In this document: piece by piece, positions 44,696 through 54,133 of the stretch
Layout: each line of letters starts with the position of its first letter
How positions within the stretch are numbered: the stretch's first letter is position 1
Assembly (NCBI RefSeq): GCF_003201975.1
Contig: NZ_QJJQ01000005.1
Span: 124,001 to 188,000 of the forward strand
DNA length: 64,000 bases
Source: Pseudogracilibacillus auburnensis
Lineage (GTDB): Bacteria > Bacillota > Bacilli > Bacillales > Amphibacillaceae
Direction: 5' to 3'
Program-made: the position numbers and the translations under genes
Notes under the pieces: generated by a model
Seen by the model: the letters and a program-made list of their open reading frames with translations, nothing else
Databases searched by the model: none
What the model was told of the DNA's origin: nothing

Positions 44696-47600
44696 ATGCT
44701 ACGTTTTTTATTAAAAAGAAAGATTATCGTTATGTTATTTGTCATTTTTATTTTTGGATACGGTCTTTATGGCATTACAAAGCTAGATAAAGAGCTTTTT
44801 CCACCTATATCATTTGACCAAACTTTGATTATGATTGAAACAGAAGACATGCCTGCTGAAGATGTAGAGCAATTTATTACGATACCAATTGAACAATCTT
44901 TGGATAGTATGCAAGATGTAAATGATTATGAATCTACCTCTTCAGTTGGTGAGAGCGTGATTGCTGTTAACAGTGAAACTGGAAAAGGAGAAGAAGTAAC
45001 AAAAGATATTGAATCCCAAGTACATAGCATAACAAACGATATACATGGAGTTAGAGATGTGTTTGTTATGCAAGCATCGACAAGTCAATCATTTGAGTTT
45101 TTCTTGGATCTATCTGGAGGCAATTTAACCGAAATGTCGTCCTTTGCTAAAAATGTGATCCAGCCACGTCTTGAATCTTTGAGTGAGGTGCGGGAAGTCG
45201 CGGTAGCTGGCCTTGAAGAAAAAGAAATTGTTATTACTTTAAAGACAGAAAAATTAGAAGACTATGGATTAAGTCAGGATGAAATTATTCCGCTTATTCA
45301 ACAAATGAATACAAACACGTCTATCGGAAGTTTTGAAGATGAAGCGGGCAAACCGACACTTCGTTGGAATACTACGTTTAACGACATAGACGACATTAAA
45401 CGTATTTCCTTTCAAACAAATGAAGGAATTAAACGTTTAACAGATATTGCGTCCGTAAAAGAAGAAATTGCTGAGCAAAAAAATGTTGCCTGGAAAAACG
45501 GTGATCCAGAATTTCTCTTATTACAAGTTGGAAGAGCGGATGGATATACACAAATTGATATGACAGAAGCTGTCAGGGCTGAAATTAAAAAAATTAACGA
45601 AGAACATTCTAATGGTATAAGCATAAGTGAAATTGCTGCTCAAGCGGACTATGTTACCAGTGCGATTGAAGGCGTTGTAGATAATATTTTAATTGGCGGA
45701 ATCATCGCGATTATTGTTTTACTACTGTTTTTACGGAATATTAGAGCTACTTTTATTATCGGTTTATCTATTCCAACATCCATACTTTTAACCATTTTAA
45801 CGATGACACTTCTCGACTACAGCTTTAACCTGTTAAGTTTGATTGGGCTAGGGCTTGGAATTGGTATGATGGTTGATGCTTCTATTGTTGTTTTGGAGTC
45901 GATTTTTAAGAAGAAAGAACAAGGATTATCCAATCTAGAAGCCGTTGTTACCGGAACAAAAGAAGTAGCCGCAGCTGTATTGTCATCTATGTTAACTACA
46001 ATAGTTGTTTTTGTTCCAATTGTTTTATTAGATGATGATGTTGGAAAAATGATGATTATTTTAACGGTCGTTATTGCAGTAACACTTATTAGTTCCGTTA
46101 TCATAGCATTTACTGTTATTCCATCACTTGCAGAAAACTTTTTACGAGTGAAGAAAAAGAAAACAAAAGGGAAACTACAATTAATCGAAAAATATGGGAA
46201 GATCCTTGCCTGGATGACAAGAAAAAAACGTCGTCGAATCGGAATTATTGGCCTTTTTATTGCAATGTTTATTAGCTCCTTCCTATTACTAGCTAAAGTT
46301 CCAATGACATTTATGCCTGATATTATGAATCGATATGCAGAGGTCATTGTTGAATTAGAGCCTGGAGTTACACCTTCTGAGCGTGCGGAAATAGCTGCTA
46401 AAATGAACGAACAATTAGAAACGATTCCTGATGTGGAAAATAATATTATCATGGATAATATGGGCGTTATGTTTGCGATCGTTCATATGACACCAGCTGA
46501 AGAGAAAACGATGGAACAAAATGAAGTGAATGAACAAATTTTACAAAAGTTTCGTGAATTAGAAAGAAAATATCCAGTTACAAATGTTGGATCTGCGATG
46601 GATGGTATGACAAGTTTACCTGTAGAGGTTCAGGTAAGTGGAGAAAACTTACAAACACTTCAACATATTGGAGAAAAGGTTACAAATGAATTAAAGCAAA
46701 TAGACCATGTTGTCTCCGTTAAAATGCAAGTGGGGGAAAATACAGAGGAATTCTCTGTTCAGTTAAATGAAAAAAATATGAAAGATGACGAGATAACTGC
46801 CTCCTATGTATCGGCACAACTATCACAAATGTTTTCTGATAGCCCAGTTAGTGAATTCAGACAAAATGGGGAAACTGTTTCGGTCATATTAAAAAATGAC
46901 TTATCGATTAAAGAAAAAAAGCAATTATTACAAAAGGAAATAATGACCGCAAATGGAGAAAAGAAACTATCTAATTATGTTTCATTAGAAAAGGTATCTT
47001 CTTTATCTCAAATTGATCGTTATAATGGCGAACGATATATTAATGTTACCGCAGATATTGAAGGGAAAGATTTAGGTTCAGTCAATCTAGAAGTACAAAA
47101 GGCCATTCAAAATATGGACATTGATGATGGATATGCTGTCTCATTAGGTGGGGATTTAGAAGAGCAGCAAAAAGCGTTTCAAGATTTACTCGTTATTTTT
47201 GCCATCTCCCTCTTCTTAGTATTTGTAGTAATGGCGATTCAATTTAATAGCTTTAAACATCCAATCATTATTTTATTCATTATTCCGTTAACGATAACTG
47301 GAGTGATTATTGGGCTCTTTTTAACGCAAAAGGAATTAAATCTTATGTCGGGAATTGGAGTGATCATGCTTGTCGGTATTGTTTTAAACAATGGAATTTT
47401 ATTAATTGACCGTGTGAAACAAATACGAAATGAAGGCAAAAATGTAAAACAGGCAATAGTCGATGCTGGAAAAGATCGTATTAGACCCATTTTCATGACA
47501 ACATTAACGACAGTCGGTGGTATGTTGCCCCTAGCATTTGCTTCAGGGACATCTAGTGATTATCAATCCCCTCTAGCGGTTGTGATTATTTCGGGATTAT

Positions 47601-47737
47601 TATTCTCTACCTTTATTTCGTTACTTTTAATCCCGGCAGTCTACCTGTTTTTTGAGGATATTGGAAATGGATTTAGTCGTATTTTCAAACGAAAAAAGTC
47701 GAAAAAACTATCCGAAGTTAAACTAAAAGCCCAGTAA
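44696..47737 (+). CDS. RND-family exporter (SwrC/YerP-like)
   Basis: A 1013-residue efflux protein. It has the RND plan: one N-terminal helix, a large outside loop, a helix bundle (about 325-505), a second loop and a second bundle (about 850-990). LGIGMMVDASIVVLESIF is the motif with the proton-relay acid, and GIVLNNGILLIDRVKQIR is its counterpart in the second half. In Gram-positives such proteins (YerP/SwrC) export lipopeptides and antimicrobials. The ATG at 44696 has AAAGGAG 8 bases upstream. No periplasmic adaptor gene is adjacent. Confidence 0.9.
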   Translation: MLRFLLKRKIIVMLFVIFIFGYGLYGITKLDKELFPPISFDQTLIMIETEDMPAEDVEQFITIPIEQSLDSMQDVNDYESTSSVGESVIAVNSETGKGEEVTKDIESQVHSITNDIHGVRDVFVMQASTSQSFEFFLDLSGGNLTEMSSFAKNVIQPRLESLSEVREVAVAGLEEKEIVITLKTEKLEDYGLSQDEIIPLIQQMNTNTSIGSFEDEAGKPTLRWNTTFNDIDDIKRISFQTNEGIKRLTDIASVKEEIAEQKNVAWKNGDPEFLLLQVGRADGYTQIDMTEAVRAEIKKINEEHSNGISISEIAAQADYVTSAIEGVVDNILIGGIIAIIVLLLFLRNIRATFIIGLSIPTSILLTILTMTLLDYSFNLLSLIGLGLGIGMMVDASIVVLESIFKKKEQGLSNLEAVVTGTKEVAAAVLSSMLTTIVVFVPIVLLDDDVGKMMIILTVVIAVTLISSVIIAFTVIPSLAENFLRVKKKKTKGKLQLIEKYGKILAWMTRKKRRRIGIIGLFIAMFISSFLLLAKVPMTFMPDIMNRYAEVIVELEPGVTPSERAEIAAKMNEQLETIPDVENNIIMDNMGVMFAIVHMTPAEEKTMEQNEVNEQILQKFRELERKYPVTNVGSAMDGMTSLPVEVQVSGENLQTLQHIGEKVTNELKQIDHVVSVKMQVGENTEEFSVQLNEKNMKDDEITASYVSAQLSQMFSDSPVSEFRQNGETVSVILKNDLSIKEKKQLLQKEIMTANGEKKLSNYVSLEKVSSLSQIDRYNGERYINVTADIEGKDLGSVNLEVQKAIQNMDIDDGYAVSLGGDLEEQQKAFQDLLVIFAISLFLVFVVMAIQFNSFKHPIIILFIIPLTITGVIIGLFLTQKELNLMSGIGVIMLVGIVLNNGILLIDRVKQIRNEGKNVKQAIVDAGKDRIRPIFMTTLTTVGGMLPLAFASGTSSDYQSPLAVVIISGLLFSTFISLLLIPAVYLFFEDIGNGFSRIFKRKKSKKLSEVKLKAQ

Positions 47738-47748
47738 GAATAATGTTA

Positions 47749-47787
47749 AAAGCTCGAGCATCTAAATATAAGGTGCTTGAGCTTTTT
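47749..47787 (+). terminator. Rho-independent terminator of the RND gene
   Basis: AAGCTCGAGCA near 47750 pairs with TGCTTGAGCTT near 47774, ending in TTTTTT. It lies directly after the stop codon. Confidence 0.8.
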
Positions 47788-47878
47788 TACATGTTAAATT
47801 GCCTAATGATGCGATTTAGAATTTTGTAAGGTCGATTCGTTATTTGCCACTTGTCTATCGTACTATTCATTTGCTTAG

Positions 47879-48155
47879 TAGCTTCGCAGACGCATTGTGG
47901 GACTCCCTGATACCTTTCCTTATTCTAGCGGTAAAACAAACGAAGGGAATGAGGCGCTATCCCACGTGACATTTTTCATCTCGCGAAGCATAAAACACAT
48001 GCTAGTCGAGGGCATTGGGCACAAACTTTTACGTTGTGACGAGCATTTAGCACAGTCTCAGGACGTGACCGTTTTTAGCCGCCAAGGATATATTTCCTTC
48101 ACCTAGGTTGGATATTTTTTGTCTTTAATTTGATTGTTTTCGTTTTGTCCCAACC
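47879..48155. repeat. Mosaic intergenic repeat
   Basis: A roughly 277-base GC-rich element that ends in TCGTTTTGTCCCAACC, the same right frame as copies 1 and 3. It holds CAGGACGTGACCGTTTTTAG (48059), shared with 15981 and 38945, and CATGCTAGTCGAG, resembling part of copy 3. The left end is not cleanly defined. A 69-codon frame across it is an artefact. Bases 48156-48400 carry only the approach to the next gene. Confidence 0.65.
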
Positions 48156-48400
48156 TCCATTCGTGTATAAGGTCATTGTTAAATTGATTGTTATTGCTAT
48201 GTAGTGTGATAGTTAAGTAAGAATGTGATGACAATGAGGTCGATAGAACCCAAAATATTTTATCTAAGACGGTTCAAATAGACATGTGATTTTTTTGAAG
48301 GTATTAAAATATTTATGTTAGGATGAATACACGGTATAACTAATATTACATTCAACAAACAGGACATTTTATTGAATAACGTACTGGGGGACAAAGATTT

Positions 48401-48931
48401 ATGGAATTTTTTTCGGTTTTACCAATGCGGAAATACTTAGATAAACCGATAGCAATTAATGATTCAAATAGTGTGCAGGTTGGTTTTATTCAGCGAAGGT
48501 ATAAAAATTTCTGGGATAAGCTTATTCATTATTTGCCTTTGTCGTTATCCTTTTTGGAAAGAATAAATATTGATGGTGAAAATGGCGTTTATCATTTACA
48601 AATAAGAGAGCGGTCTTTTAAATCGAATTTAATAAAATTAAAATGGGATATATTTTTAAATGATGCTGGCGAAGAAAGTAAATTTTTGTTAGAAGATAAA
48701 ACAAAGGTTAGCACCAACCCTCGTATGGTCTATCATAAAAATAATAAAGAATATGTTTTTAGAAAAGATATATTTAATCGTACTTGTGAAATTAGCTTAA
48801 ATGATATTACCTGCGCGACTATTAGAATGGATAAAAAGATTCCCCCGTCACTGAAAACCATAACTCAAACGAATGATCTCACAATTATTGAGTTACTGGG
48901 GATTTATTATGTAATGAATTTGACTTATTAG
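48401..48931 (+). CDS. Tubby C-terminal-like domain protein
   Basis: A 176-residue soluble beta-rich protein without signal peptide. The alternation of short beta strands (FLERINIDGENGVYHLQIRE, KWDIFLNDAGEESKFLLEDK) and the closing hydrophobic helix (TIIELLGIYYVMNL) resemble tubby/LURP-type phospholipid-binding folds found in many Bacillus proteins. This is a judgement from pattern, not a certain match. A GGGGG site lies about 12 bases before the ATG. The promoter is not clear. Confidence 0.5.
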   Translation: MEFFSVLPMRKYLDKPIAINDSNSVQVGFIQRRYKNFWDKLIHYLPLSLSFLERINIDGENGVYHLQIRERSFKSNLIKLKWDIFLNDAGEESKFLLEDKTKVSTNPRMVYHKNNKEYVFRKDIFNRTCEISLNDITCATIRMDKKIPPSLKTITQTNDLTIIELLGIYYVMNLTY

Positions 48932-48980
48932 TACTAGTGCTTCCATAATCGGGCACATGTTTGAAAGGACGAACTAAGGG

Positions 48981-49278
48981 GGCTGAGACATAACTAAAAC
49001 AGCCAAATCTAAAAACGAACAATGCTTATCTGAGCGGTGGAAATATACGCAGACTCCTGCGGAAAAAAAGGCCTAGGAGAGCCCCCACAACGAGCATAGT
49101 AAGGGAGGCTCACCAGCCGCCCGCGGTAAAGGAGACACTGTGAAAACAAGCGATAGCGCAGGTTGAACAGATGTCGCTCTTATGCCCTGTGGTGAAAGCG
49201 AAGTATATTTCCGGAGCGGGTTACATGCATCTACCATTGTTCGGATTTTTCTTTGGTGAAAACACTTTTGTCCAAGGC
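48981..49278. repeat. Mosaic intergenic repeat, inverse orientation
   Basis: A 298-base element that begins GGCTGAGACATAACTAAAAC and ends AAAACACTTTTGTCC, the reverse of copies 1 and 3. Its 85-base core 49116-49200 is nearly identical to the reverse complement of 7705-7789. It lies between the tubby-like and HAD genes. Confidence 0.75.
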
Positions 49279-49322
49279 TCCTGGGGATTATCCATACAAT
49301 ATGAGAAAGGCTGTGAAGTTAT

Positions 49323-49997
49323 TTGAAAAATTATAAAGCTATGCTATTTGATCTAGATGACACCTTACTTAACAGGGATAAGGCAGTAGATAAAATGTTT
49401 TTAATTATTTTAGAAAAGTGTTATGAGGATATTAAACATTCAACGAAAAACGAAATGTTGCAAAGATTCAAAGAATATGACAAGAGATACTATGGCTATA
49501 ATGATAAAACAAAAGTTTTGGGGTCATTATTTGATGAATTTCCACCAAAGTATAGATTGCATCGCAATTACATTCAAGATTTTTGGAATAATCATTTTCC
49601 TCATTGTTTTTCTATAAACCAAAACACTTTAAATGTCGTAAATACTATAAAGAAGCAAGGTAAAATTGCAATTATAACCAACGGCTCAACTCAGAGACAA
49701 AAAGCTAAAATAACGAACAGTAATTTAAATAGTTATTTTAATCTCATCATTATATCTGAAGAAGTGGGATTAAGTAAACCTGACAAACGCATATTTGACT
49801 TAGCATTAAATAAGCTTAATGTGCAACCAGAAGCTGCATTATTCGTTGGAGATGACCTAGAAAAGGATATTGGTGGTTGTCAAAACGCAAATATAAAGGG
49901 CATATGGTTCAATCCTCATATGATCAAGAATGATACCGAAATAAAACCATATGCCGAGATCCATTCTTTTGATAGATTAGTAAGTCATTTTACATAA
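49323..49997 (+). CDS. HAD-family hydrolase (YjjG-like)
   Basis: A 224-residue phosphatase-type protein. The nucleophile and acid are in LFDLDDTLL (residues 8-16), motif II is ITNGSTQRQKA, the lysine is in GLSKPDKRIF and the acidic motif IV is FVGDDLEKDIGG. Similar enzymes dephosphorylate nucleotides or small sugar phosphates. The TTG start is used because no ATG lies upstream of the catalytic motif and AAAGG lies about 12 bases before it. Confidence 0.83.
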   Translation: MKNYKAMLFDLDDTLLNRDKAVDKMFLIILEKCYEDIKHSTKNEMLQRFKEYDKRYYGYNDKTKVLGSLFDEFPPKYRLHRNYIQDFWNNHFPHCFSINQNTLNVVNTIKKQGKIAIITNGSTQRQKAKITNSNLNSYFNLIIISEEVGLSKPDKRIFDLALNKLNVQPEAALFVGDDLEKDIGGCQNANIKGIWFNPHMIKNDTEIKPYAEIHSFDRLVSHFT

Positions 49998-50348
49998 TAG
50001 ACATAATCGGAAGTTGTTTTACTTCACTATATTTTTATAATGAGTAAAAACAATAATGATGATGATCGAAAAGAAGAAAAGATAGAACCAAACAATATTA
50101 AAAAGACGTTTAATAACTAGATCGTTGTTGGACTAACGAAAGAGCGTTAGTTGAAGTAAAATAAGCTAATTTGCATTCTTGTTTCTATTTTCGTCATTCA
50201 ATAAACGTGCGCTTATATACATTATTAAACGTAAGCAAAGATACAATCCTTTAATAAGTAGTGAGTGCTTCTTAGTGAAGGGAATCGCAAGATATGAATT
50301 AAATGATAAAATATTAGTCTAAAAAAGCCCGGATCTGACTTCTTTATA
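49998..50348. other. Intergenic stretch without a supported gene
   Basis: A 26-codon hydrophilic frame at about 50040-50120 (MSKNNNDDDRKEEK...) lacks a ribosome binding site and is not called. A hairpin, ACTAACG (50132-50138) with CGTTAGT (50145-50151), may end the HAD transcript. Nothing else is recognised. Confidence 0.4.
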
Positions 50349-51215
50349 TTAATACCACTCTCCTTTTGCAATTAAAAATACTTTACCGCCTACAAAGATT
50401 TCAATGGAATTTTGGGAGTTTTTAGCTTGTATGTTTAAAATAGATGGTCTTCCCATTTGGAGCCCTTGTTCAACTCTGTACACTATATTTTTACTTTCAA
50501 AAAAGTTATGTTCGATAAGGTATCCAGCAAGATTTCCGTTTGCACTTCCAGTCGCAGGATCTTCAGGGAATCCTGTGTCATCTACAAATACTCTTACATT
50601 TAAATCATTTTCTTTTAGTTTGGTTTCAGGAGTAAAGACTAGAATATTTGCTTTTATAACGTTATCAATGAAATTTTGATAATTATTATGATTGATCTTG
50701 CAACGATTTACAGCATCCAATGAACAAAGAGGAACAATTACTGATGGTAATCCAGTTGATACAATTTGAATTGGAAAACGGGAATCAATATCTTCATTTG
50801 GTATCTGTAATATTTCAGTGAAAATATCTCGATCAGGAATAATCGTTCCTAATTCGGGTGGGTTTTGCTTCATTATTAATTGTTCACCTTCAATATTTAC
50901 TGGTATTTGTCCTACTTTAAGGTTTAGAGTTATTTGTTTACTTTCATTGTTTTCTAAAACTTTCTGAATGATAAATGCTGTTCCTAATGTTGGATGGCCA
51001 GCAAAAGGAACCTCTACATCAGGAGTAAATATTCGAACATCGTATCCTCCGTTGTCTTGTTTGTCAGATAAAATGAATGCTGTTTCATTAAAGTTTATCT
51101 CTCTTGCAATCTTTTGCATTTCTTCTGTAGATAAAGTTCTCGAGGGAATAAGTACAGCTAATTGGTTACCTTGATATTTTTCTTCTGCGAATACATCAAC
51201 AAGATAAAAATCCAT
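50349..51215 (-). CDS. PhzF-family isomerase/epimerase-like protein
   Basis: A 288-residue protein of the PhzF family. The N-terminal FYLVDVFAEEKYQGNQLAVL and the catalytic glutamate region NFNETAFI (about 44-51) match, as do PFAGHPTLGTAF and the C-terminal TGFPEDPATGSANGNLAGYL. Family members isomerise small acids such as dihydroxyanthranilate derivatives, but most have no known substrate. Either the ATG at 51215 or the TTG just before it may be the start: AGGAG is 11 and 8 bases away respectively. Confidence 0.85.
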   Translation of the reverse strand: MDFYLVDVFAEEKYQGNQLAVLIPSRTLSTEEMQKIAREINFNETAFILSDKQDNGGYDVRIFTPDVEVPFAGHPTLGTAFIIQKVLENNESKQITLNLKVGQIPVNIEGEQLIMKQNPPELGTIIPDRDIFTEILQIPNEDIDSRFPIQIVSTGLPSVIVPLCSLDAVNRCKINHNNYQNFIDNVIKANILVFTPETKLKENDLNVRVFVDDTGFPEDPATGSANGNLAGYLIEHNFFESKNIVYRVEQGLQMGRPSILNIQAKNSQNSIEIFVGGKVFLIAKGEWY

Positions 51216-51614
51216 CAATATTACAACTCCTAATTTTTAATTGTAGTATATTATATCATTTCTTATTCAACTTACGGGGGTTTTAACGCAGTAATGAATA
51301 ATATTACTAATCCTAAAATCTGCAAGTTTTATGCAACCTGCAATTTTGTCATTATTTCCATTTATAAATTTAATCCCATATACATCATTTTTCACTTCCA
51401 AATATACCCACAGAGGCTCCAAAATAAAACTTTAAACGCCTATCTATGGATACATATAAACAAAGATAAAAGGTGCATCATTCAAAGGGTTTGTTTGCTA
51501 ATACTGTATATAATAGCCCATTAGCCGCATAACGTATTCGTTTATCGGGTACAGTTGAGGAATAATGTATGTTAAAATTTAGTCAAAGCATAAATGAAGC
51601 GGGAGGTATCAAAT
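51216..51614. other. Intergenic stretch without a supported gene
   Basis: AT-rich sequence between the divergent PhzF gene and the small membrane protein gene. A 76-codon frame lacks a ribosome binding site and reads like non-coding sequence. No promoter or repeat is clear. Confidence 0.4.
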
Positions 51615-51809
51615 ATGTCTACGAATATTATTATCATAGTAGCTTCAGTATCTATAGTAATATGGAGTGCGGTATCCCGAGAGATTGTAAAATCTTCGAA
51701 AGAGAATAATAAAGAAAAAAACGGACGTAAAATAATAATTTTAATGTCGGCAGGTACCTTATCAACACTAATTCTAGTCATTTCCCTTTTTCAAAATGTA
51801 CAATTTTAA
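51615..51809 (+). CDS. Small membrane protein, paralogue of 35131-35316
   Basis: A 64-residue protein: hydrophobic helix (NIIIIVASVSIVIWSAV), a basic and acidic middle (KSSKENNKEKNGRK) and a second hydrophobic stretch (LMSAGTLSTLILVISLF). The GTLSTLI motif and the overall plan match the protein at 35.1 kb. The ATG at 51615 has GGAGG 8 bases upstream. Function unknown. Confidence 0.65.
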   Translation: MSTNIIIIVASVSIVIWSAVSREIVKSSKENNKEKNGRKIIILMSAGTLSTLILVISLFQNVQF

Positions 51810-51940
51810 AGAGGGGTTCATTCTGCACTTTTGAGATCAAAAAGTGGAAGATTGATCAAGAACAGTTCTCATCTTCAACAATAGGCCAAATAGTGGAACA
51901 ATCTTGTATCGATTCGGATATAGAATGGGAGGGAATTGGA

Positions 51941-52414
51941 GTGGAAGTTAATTTAGAATTTGCCAACATGGATGATTTCTACGATATTAACTTGATTGTT
52001 AAAGAGGGGCAAGATGAACATTCAGAAGTGTTACCTCATATTTTTAGTAAAGTTGATCAAGTAATGCCCGAAAGCTACTTCCGAGAATTATTAGAAAACC
52101 CAAACACTGATATTTTGGTCGCTAAAATAAACAAAGAAATAGTTGGGTATGCGGTAATGGAACTAAACGAATCCCCGCCCTTTCAGTCTATGACGCCGAG
52201 ATTATTTGCCAATATGAATGATTTTGGGGTTAAATCTAGTTGTCAAAGAAGGGGGATTGGAAGCAAATTATTTAAAGCATGCGTGGAATGGTCCAAAAAC
52301 AAAGGAGCATTTTCACTAGATTTAAACGTTTGGGAGTTCAACGAGAAAGCTATTACTTTTTATGAAAGTTTCGCAATGGAAAATCTTAGTAGGAAGATGA
52401 CTTTACGATTATAG
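51941..52414 (+). CDS. GNAT-family N-acetyltransferase
   Basis: A 157-residue acetyltransferase. The acetyl-CoA loop is visible as SSCQRRGIGSKLFKACVEWS (about 97-116), with LDLNVWEFNEKAITFYESFA (motif B) after it. The GTG start at 51941 is chosen because GGGAGGG lies 7 bases upstream; the longer in-frame ATG start lacks a site. The acceptor is unknown. Confidence 0.8.
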   Translation: MEVNLEFANMDDFYDINLIVKEGQDEHSEVLPHIFSKVDQVMPESYFRELLENPNTDILVAKINKEIVGYAVMELNESPPFQSMTPRLFANMNDFGVKSSCQRRGIGSKLFKACVEWSKNKGAFSLDLNVWEFNEKAITFYESFAMENLSRKMTLRL

Positions 52415-52540
52415 AATTCTAAAAATTCTATTAAGTCAACGGTTCCGTTAGCTCAACAAGATAAAGGCAGCAACCACAATCATCATCTTGATCTCCACAA
52501 CCGCCCAATTGTTAACTAAAATAGTAACTTATCACGTTAA

Positions 52541-52566
52541 AAAAGCTCAGATTTAATCTGAGCTTT
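52541..52566. terminator. Bidirectional terminator hairpin between GNAT gene and nrdF
   Basis: AAAAGCTCAGATT and AATCTGAGCTTTT form a near-perfect palindrome flanked by A and T runs on both strands, between two convergent genes. It can serve both. Confidence 0.75.
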
Positions 52567-52674
52567 TGCACTTGCTATTTATGCTGTTCATTCGTTGTCA
52601 ATTTGTATATCTATTCGCTTGATTTTTATCTAGTCATTACTGTTTTTTCCCTGTCACTAAACCCGTTTGAATTT

Positions 52675-53718
52675 TTATAAATCATCGAATCCATTTAAAT
52701 CACTTGTTTTCGTATATTGCCTTGATGTTTGTTCAAAGAAGTCTGTTTTCGTGCCGTCAAAATTGTCGACATACGCGCGAATCCATTTCATAGGGTTTTC
52801 AACATGTTCTCTATATAGCTCACTTAGCCCCATCATCCGTAACATCTTATTCGCACGATACTTGACATAACCAGCCATTTCTTCTAAATCAATTCCATCT
52901 ACATTTTTTAATACATAGGTAGACCATTCAATTTCAAGATCAACTGACTGTTTAAAGCTTTCATAAACCCATTCAATAAACTGTTCATTATTATACTCTG
53001 GGTTTTCCGCTAATGTAGCGCGGAACATTTCTGAGATAAATCTGCCATGTTCTAATTCATCACGATTAATATAACTAACCATTGTTGAAGTTCCCACCAT
53101 TTTATTATGCCTTGCTAAATTGTAGAAGAAGGCAAATCCAGAATAGAAAAACATTCCTTCAAGTAAAATCGTATAAACCATCGTTCTTAAAATATTTTCA
53201 ATCGTCGGCTCGTCAACAAATGCGTTGTAATGGTTCATAATCGCATCATTACGCTTTAATAAAACTGGATCTTTTCTCCCTAACTCAAATGATTCGTTTT
53301 GATCTTTAAGCGAAACGACGGACGAAAGAACATAGGAATAAGACTCATTATGAACTGCTTCCTGCTGGGCGATTACTGCCATAATCGATTGTACAGATGG
53401 ATCGGTTGCATATAAAGAAAATAATAAAGCTGTTCTCGTTTGCGGTGCATCGAGCGTCGAAAGCAAACCAATAATTTTTAAATATGCATCTTGTTCTTCC
53501 TTTGTCAATGTTGGAAACTGTTTCACATCACTCGCCATATTTACTTCATCTGCTTGCCAATAATTACCGACCAACCGTTTATACATTTTATACCAATGTG
53601 GATAGGCAATATCATTCCAGTTTAAAATCCCGCTTGATTTCCCACCAAAAATACCTGTTGATTTATTAGGATTCCGTGGTTCTAATGTTTTTGCACGTTC
53701 AAGCAATAACTCGGACAT
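52675..53718 (-). CDS. nrdF: Class I ribonucleotide reductase, small subunit
   Basis: A 347-residue radical-generating subunit. All six metal ligands are seen: Asp90, Glu120 and His123 (QQEAVHNESY), Glu187, Glu221 and His224 (DELEHGRF). Tyr127, four residues after the first His, fits the radical tyrosine. The presence of nrdI argues for class Ib with a manganese-tyrosyl radical. It overlaps nrdI by 20 bases and has AAGGG nine bases before the ATG. It is the last gene of the riboswitch-controlled operon. Confidence 0.92.
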   Translation of the reverse strand: MSELLLERAKTLEPRNPNKSTGIFGGKSSGILNWNDIAYPHWYKMYKRLVGNYWQADEVNMASDVKQFPTLTKEEQDAYLKIIGLLSTLDAPQTRTALLFSLYATDPSVQSIMAVIAQQEAVHNESYSYVLSSVVSLKDQNESFELGRKDPVLLKRNDAIMNHYNAFVDEPTIENILRTMVYTILLEGMFFYSGFAFFYNLARHNKMVGTSTMVSYINRDELEHGRFISEMFRATLAENPEYNNEQFIEWVYESFKQSVDLEIEWSTYVLKNVDGIDLEEMAGYVKYRANKMLRMMGLSELYREHVENPMKWIRAYVDNFDGTKTDFFEQTSRQYTKTSDLNGFDDL

Positions 53719-54133
53719 CTTCCAACACCCTTTCTAACCAAGAATCAATATATTTTTCTTGATGTCCCCTTGGTGATTGTTCAACTTTTAACCCTTCCCA
53801 TTTACTATGATAAAAAGTTACTAACTTATCGACTGCTTTACAAAATAACGAATCTCCACCAAATTGAGTGTCTCCAGAACCAAAAACGGCAACATTTTCT
53901 GGTTTATAACCAACGTCCCATATGAAGTCCTTCATTTCCTCGGGTGTACTTCCTAAATCCCAAGTAAAGGTTCCAAGGAAAATAAAATCGTACACGGAAA
54001 CATCTGGTGTTAGATCGATTCCTATTTCGTGCATGTCAACATCGAAACCTTCGTGCTTTAATCTGCTTTCAATATATTGGGCAACTTCTTCCGTATTTCC
54101 ACTATAAGATAAGTAAGAAATTAATGTTCTCAT
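53699..54133 (-). CDS. nrdI: NrdI flavodoxin-like protein
   Basis: A 144-residue flavodoxin. The FMN phosphate loop is SYLSYSGNTEEVA (about 6-18), with FLGTFTWDLGSTP and AVFGSGDTQFGG (about 90-101) also in place. NrdI supplies the oxidant that assembles the manganese-tyrosyl cofactor of NrdF. Its ATG overlaps the nrdE stop (ATGA), so start 54133 is chosen over an upstream GTG/ATG. The order nrdE-nrdI-nrdF is less common than nrdI-nrdE-nrdF. Confidence 0.9.
   Translation of the reverse strand: MRTLISYLSYSGNTEEVAQYIESRLKHEGFDVDMHEIGIDLTPDVSVYDFIFLGTFTWDLGSTPEEMKDFIWDVGYKPENVAVFGSGDTQFGGDSLFCKAVDKLVTFYHSKWEGLKVEQSPRGHQEKYIDSWLERVLEDVRVIA

Noticed and set aside
45817-46452. 211-codon minus-strand frame inside the RND gene
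   Set aside because: It is a shadow of the strongly supported exporter gene, with low-complexity Ile/Thr/Ser composition.
47897-48106. 69-codon frame in the 47.9-kb gap
   Set aside because: The whole frame lies inside a mosaic repeat.
51294-51524. 76-codon frame before the small membrane protein
   Set aside because: No ribosome binding site and AT-rich, non-coding character.
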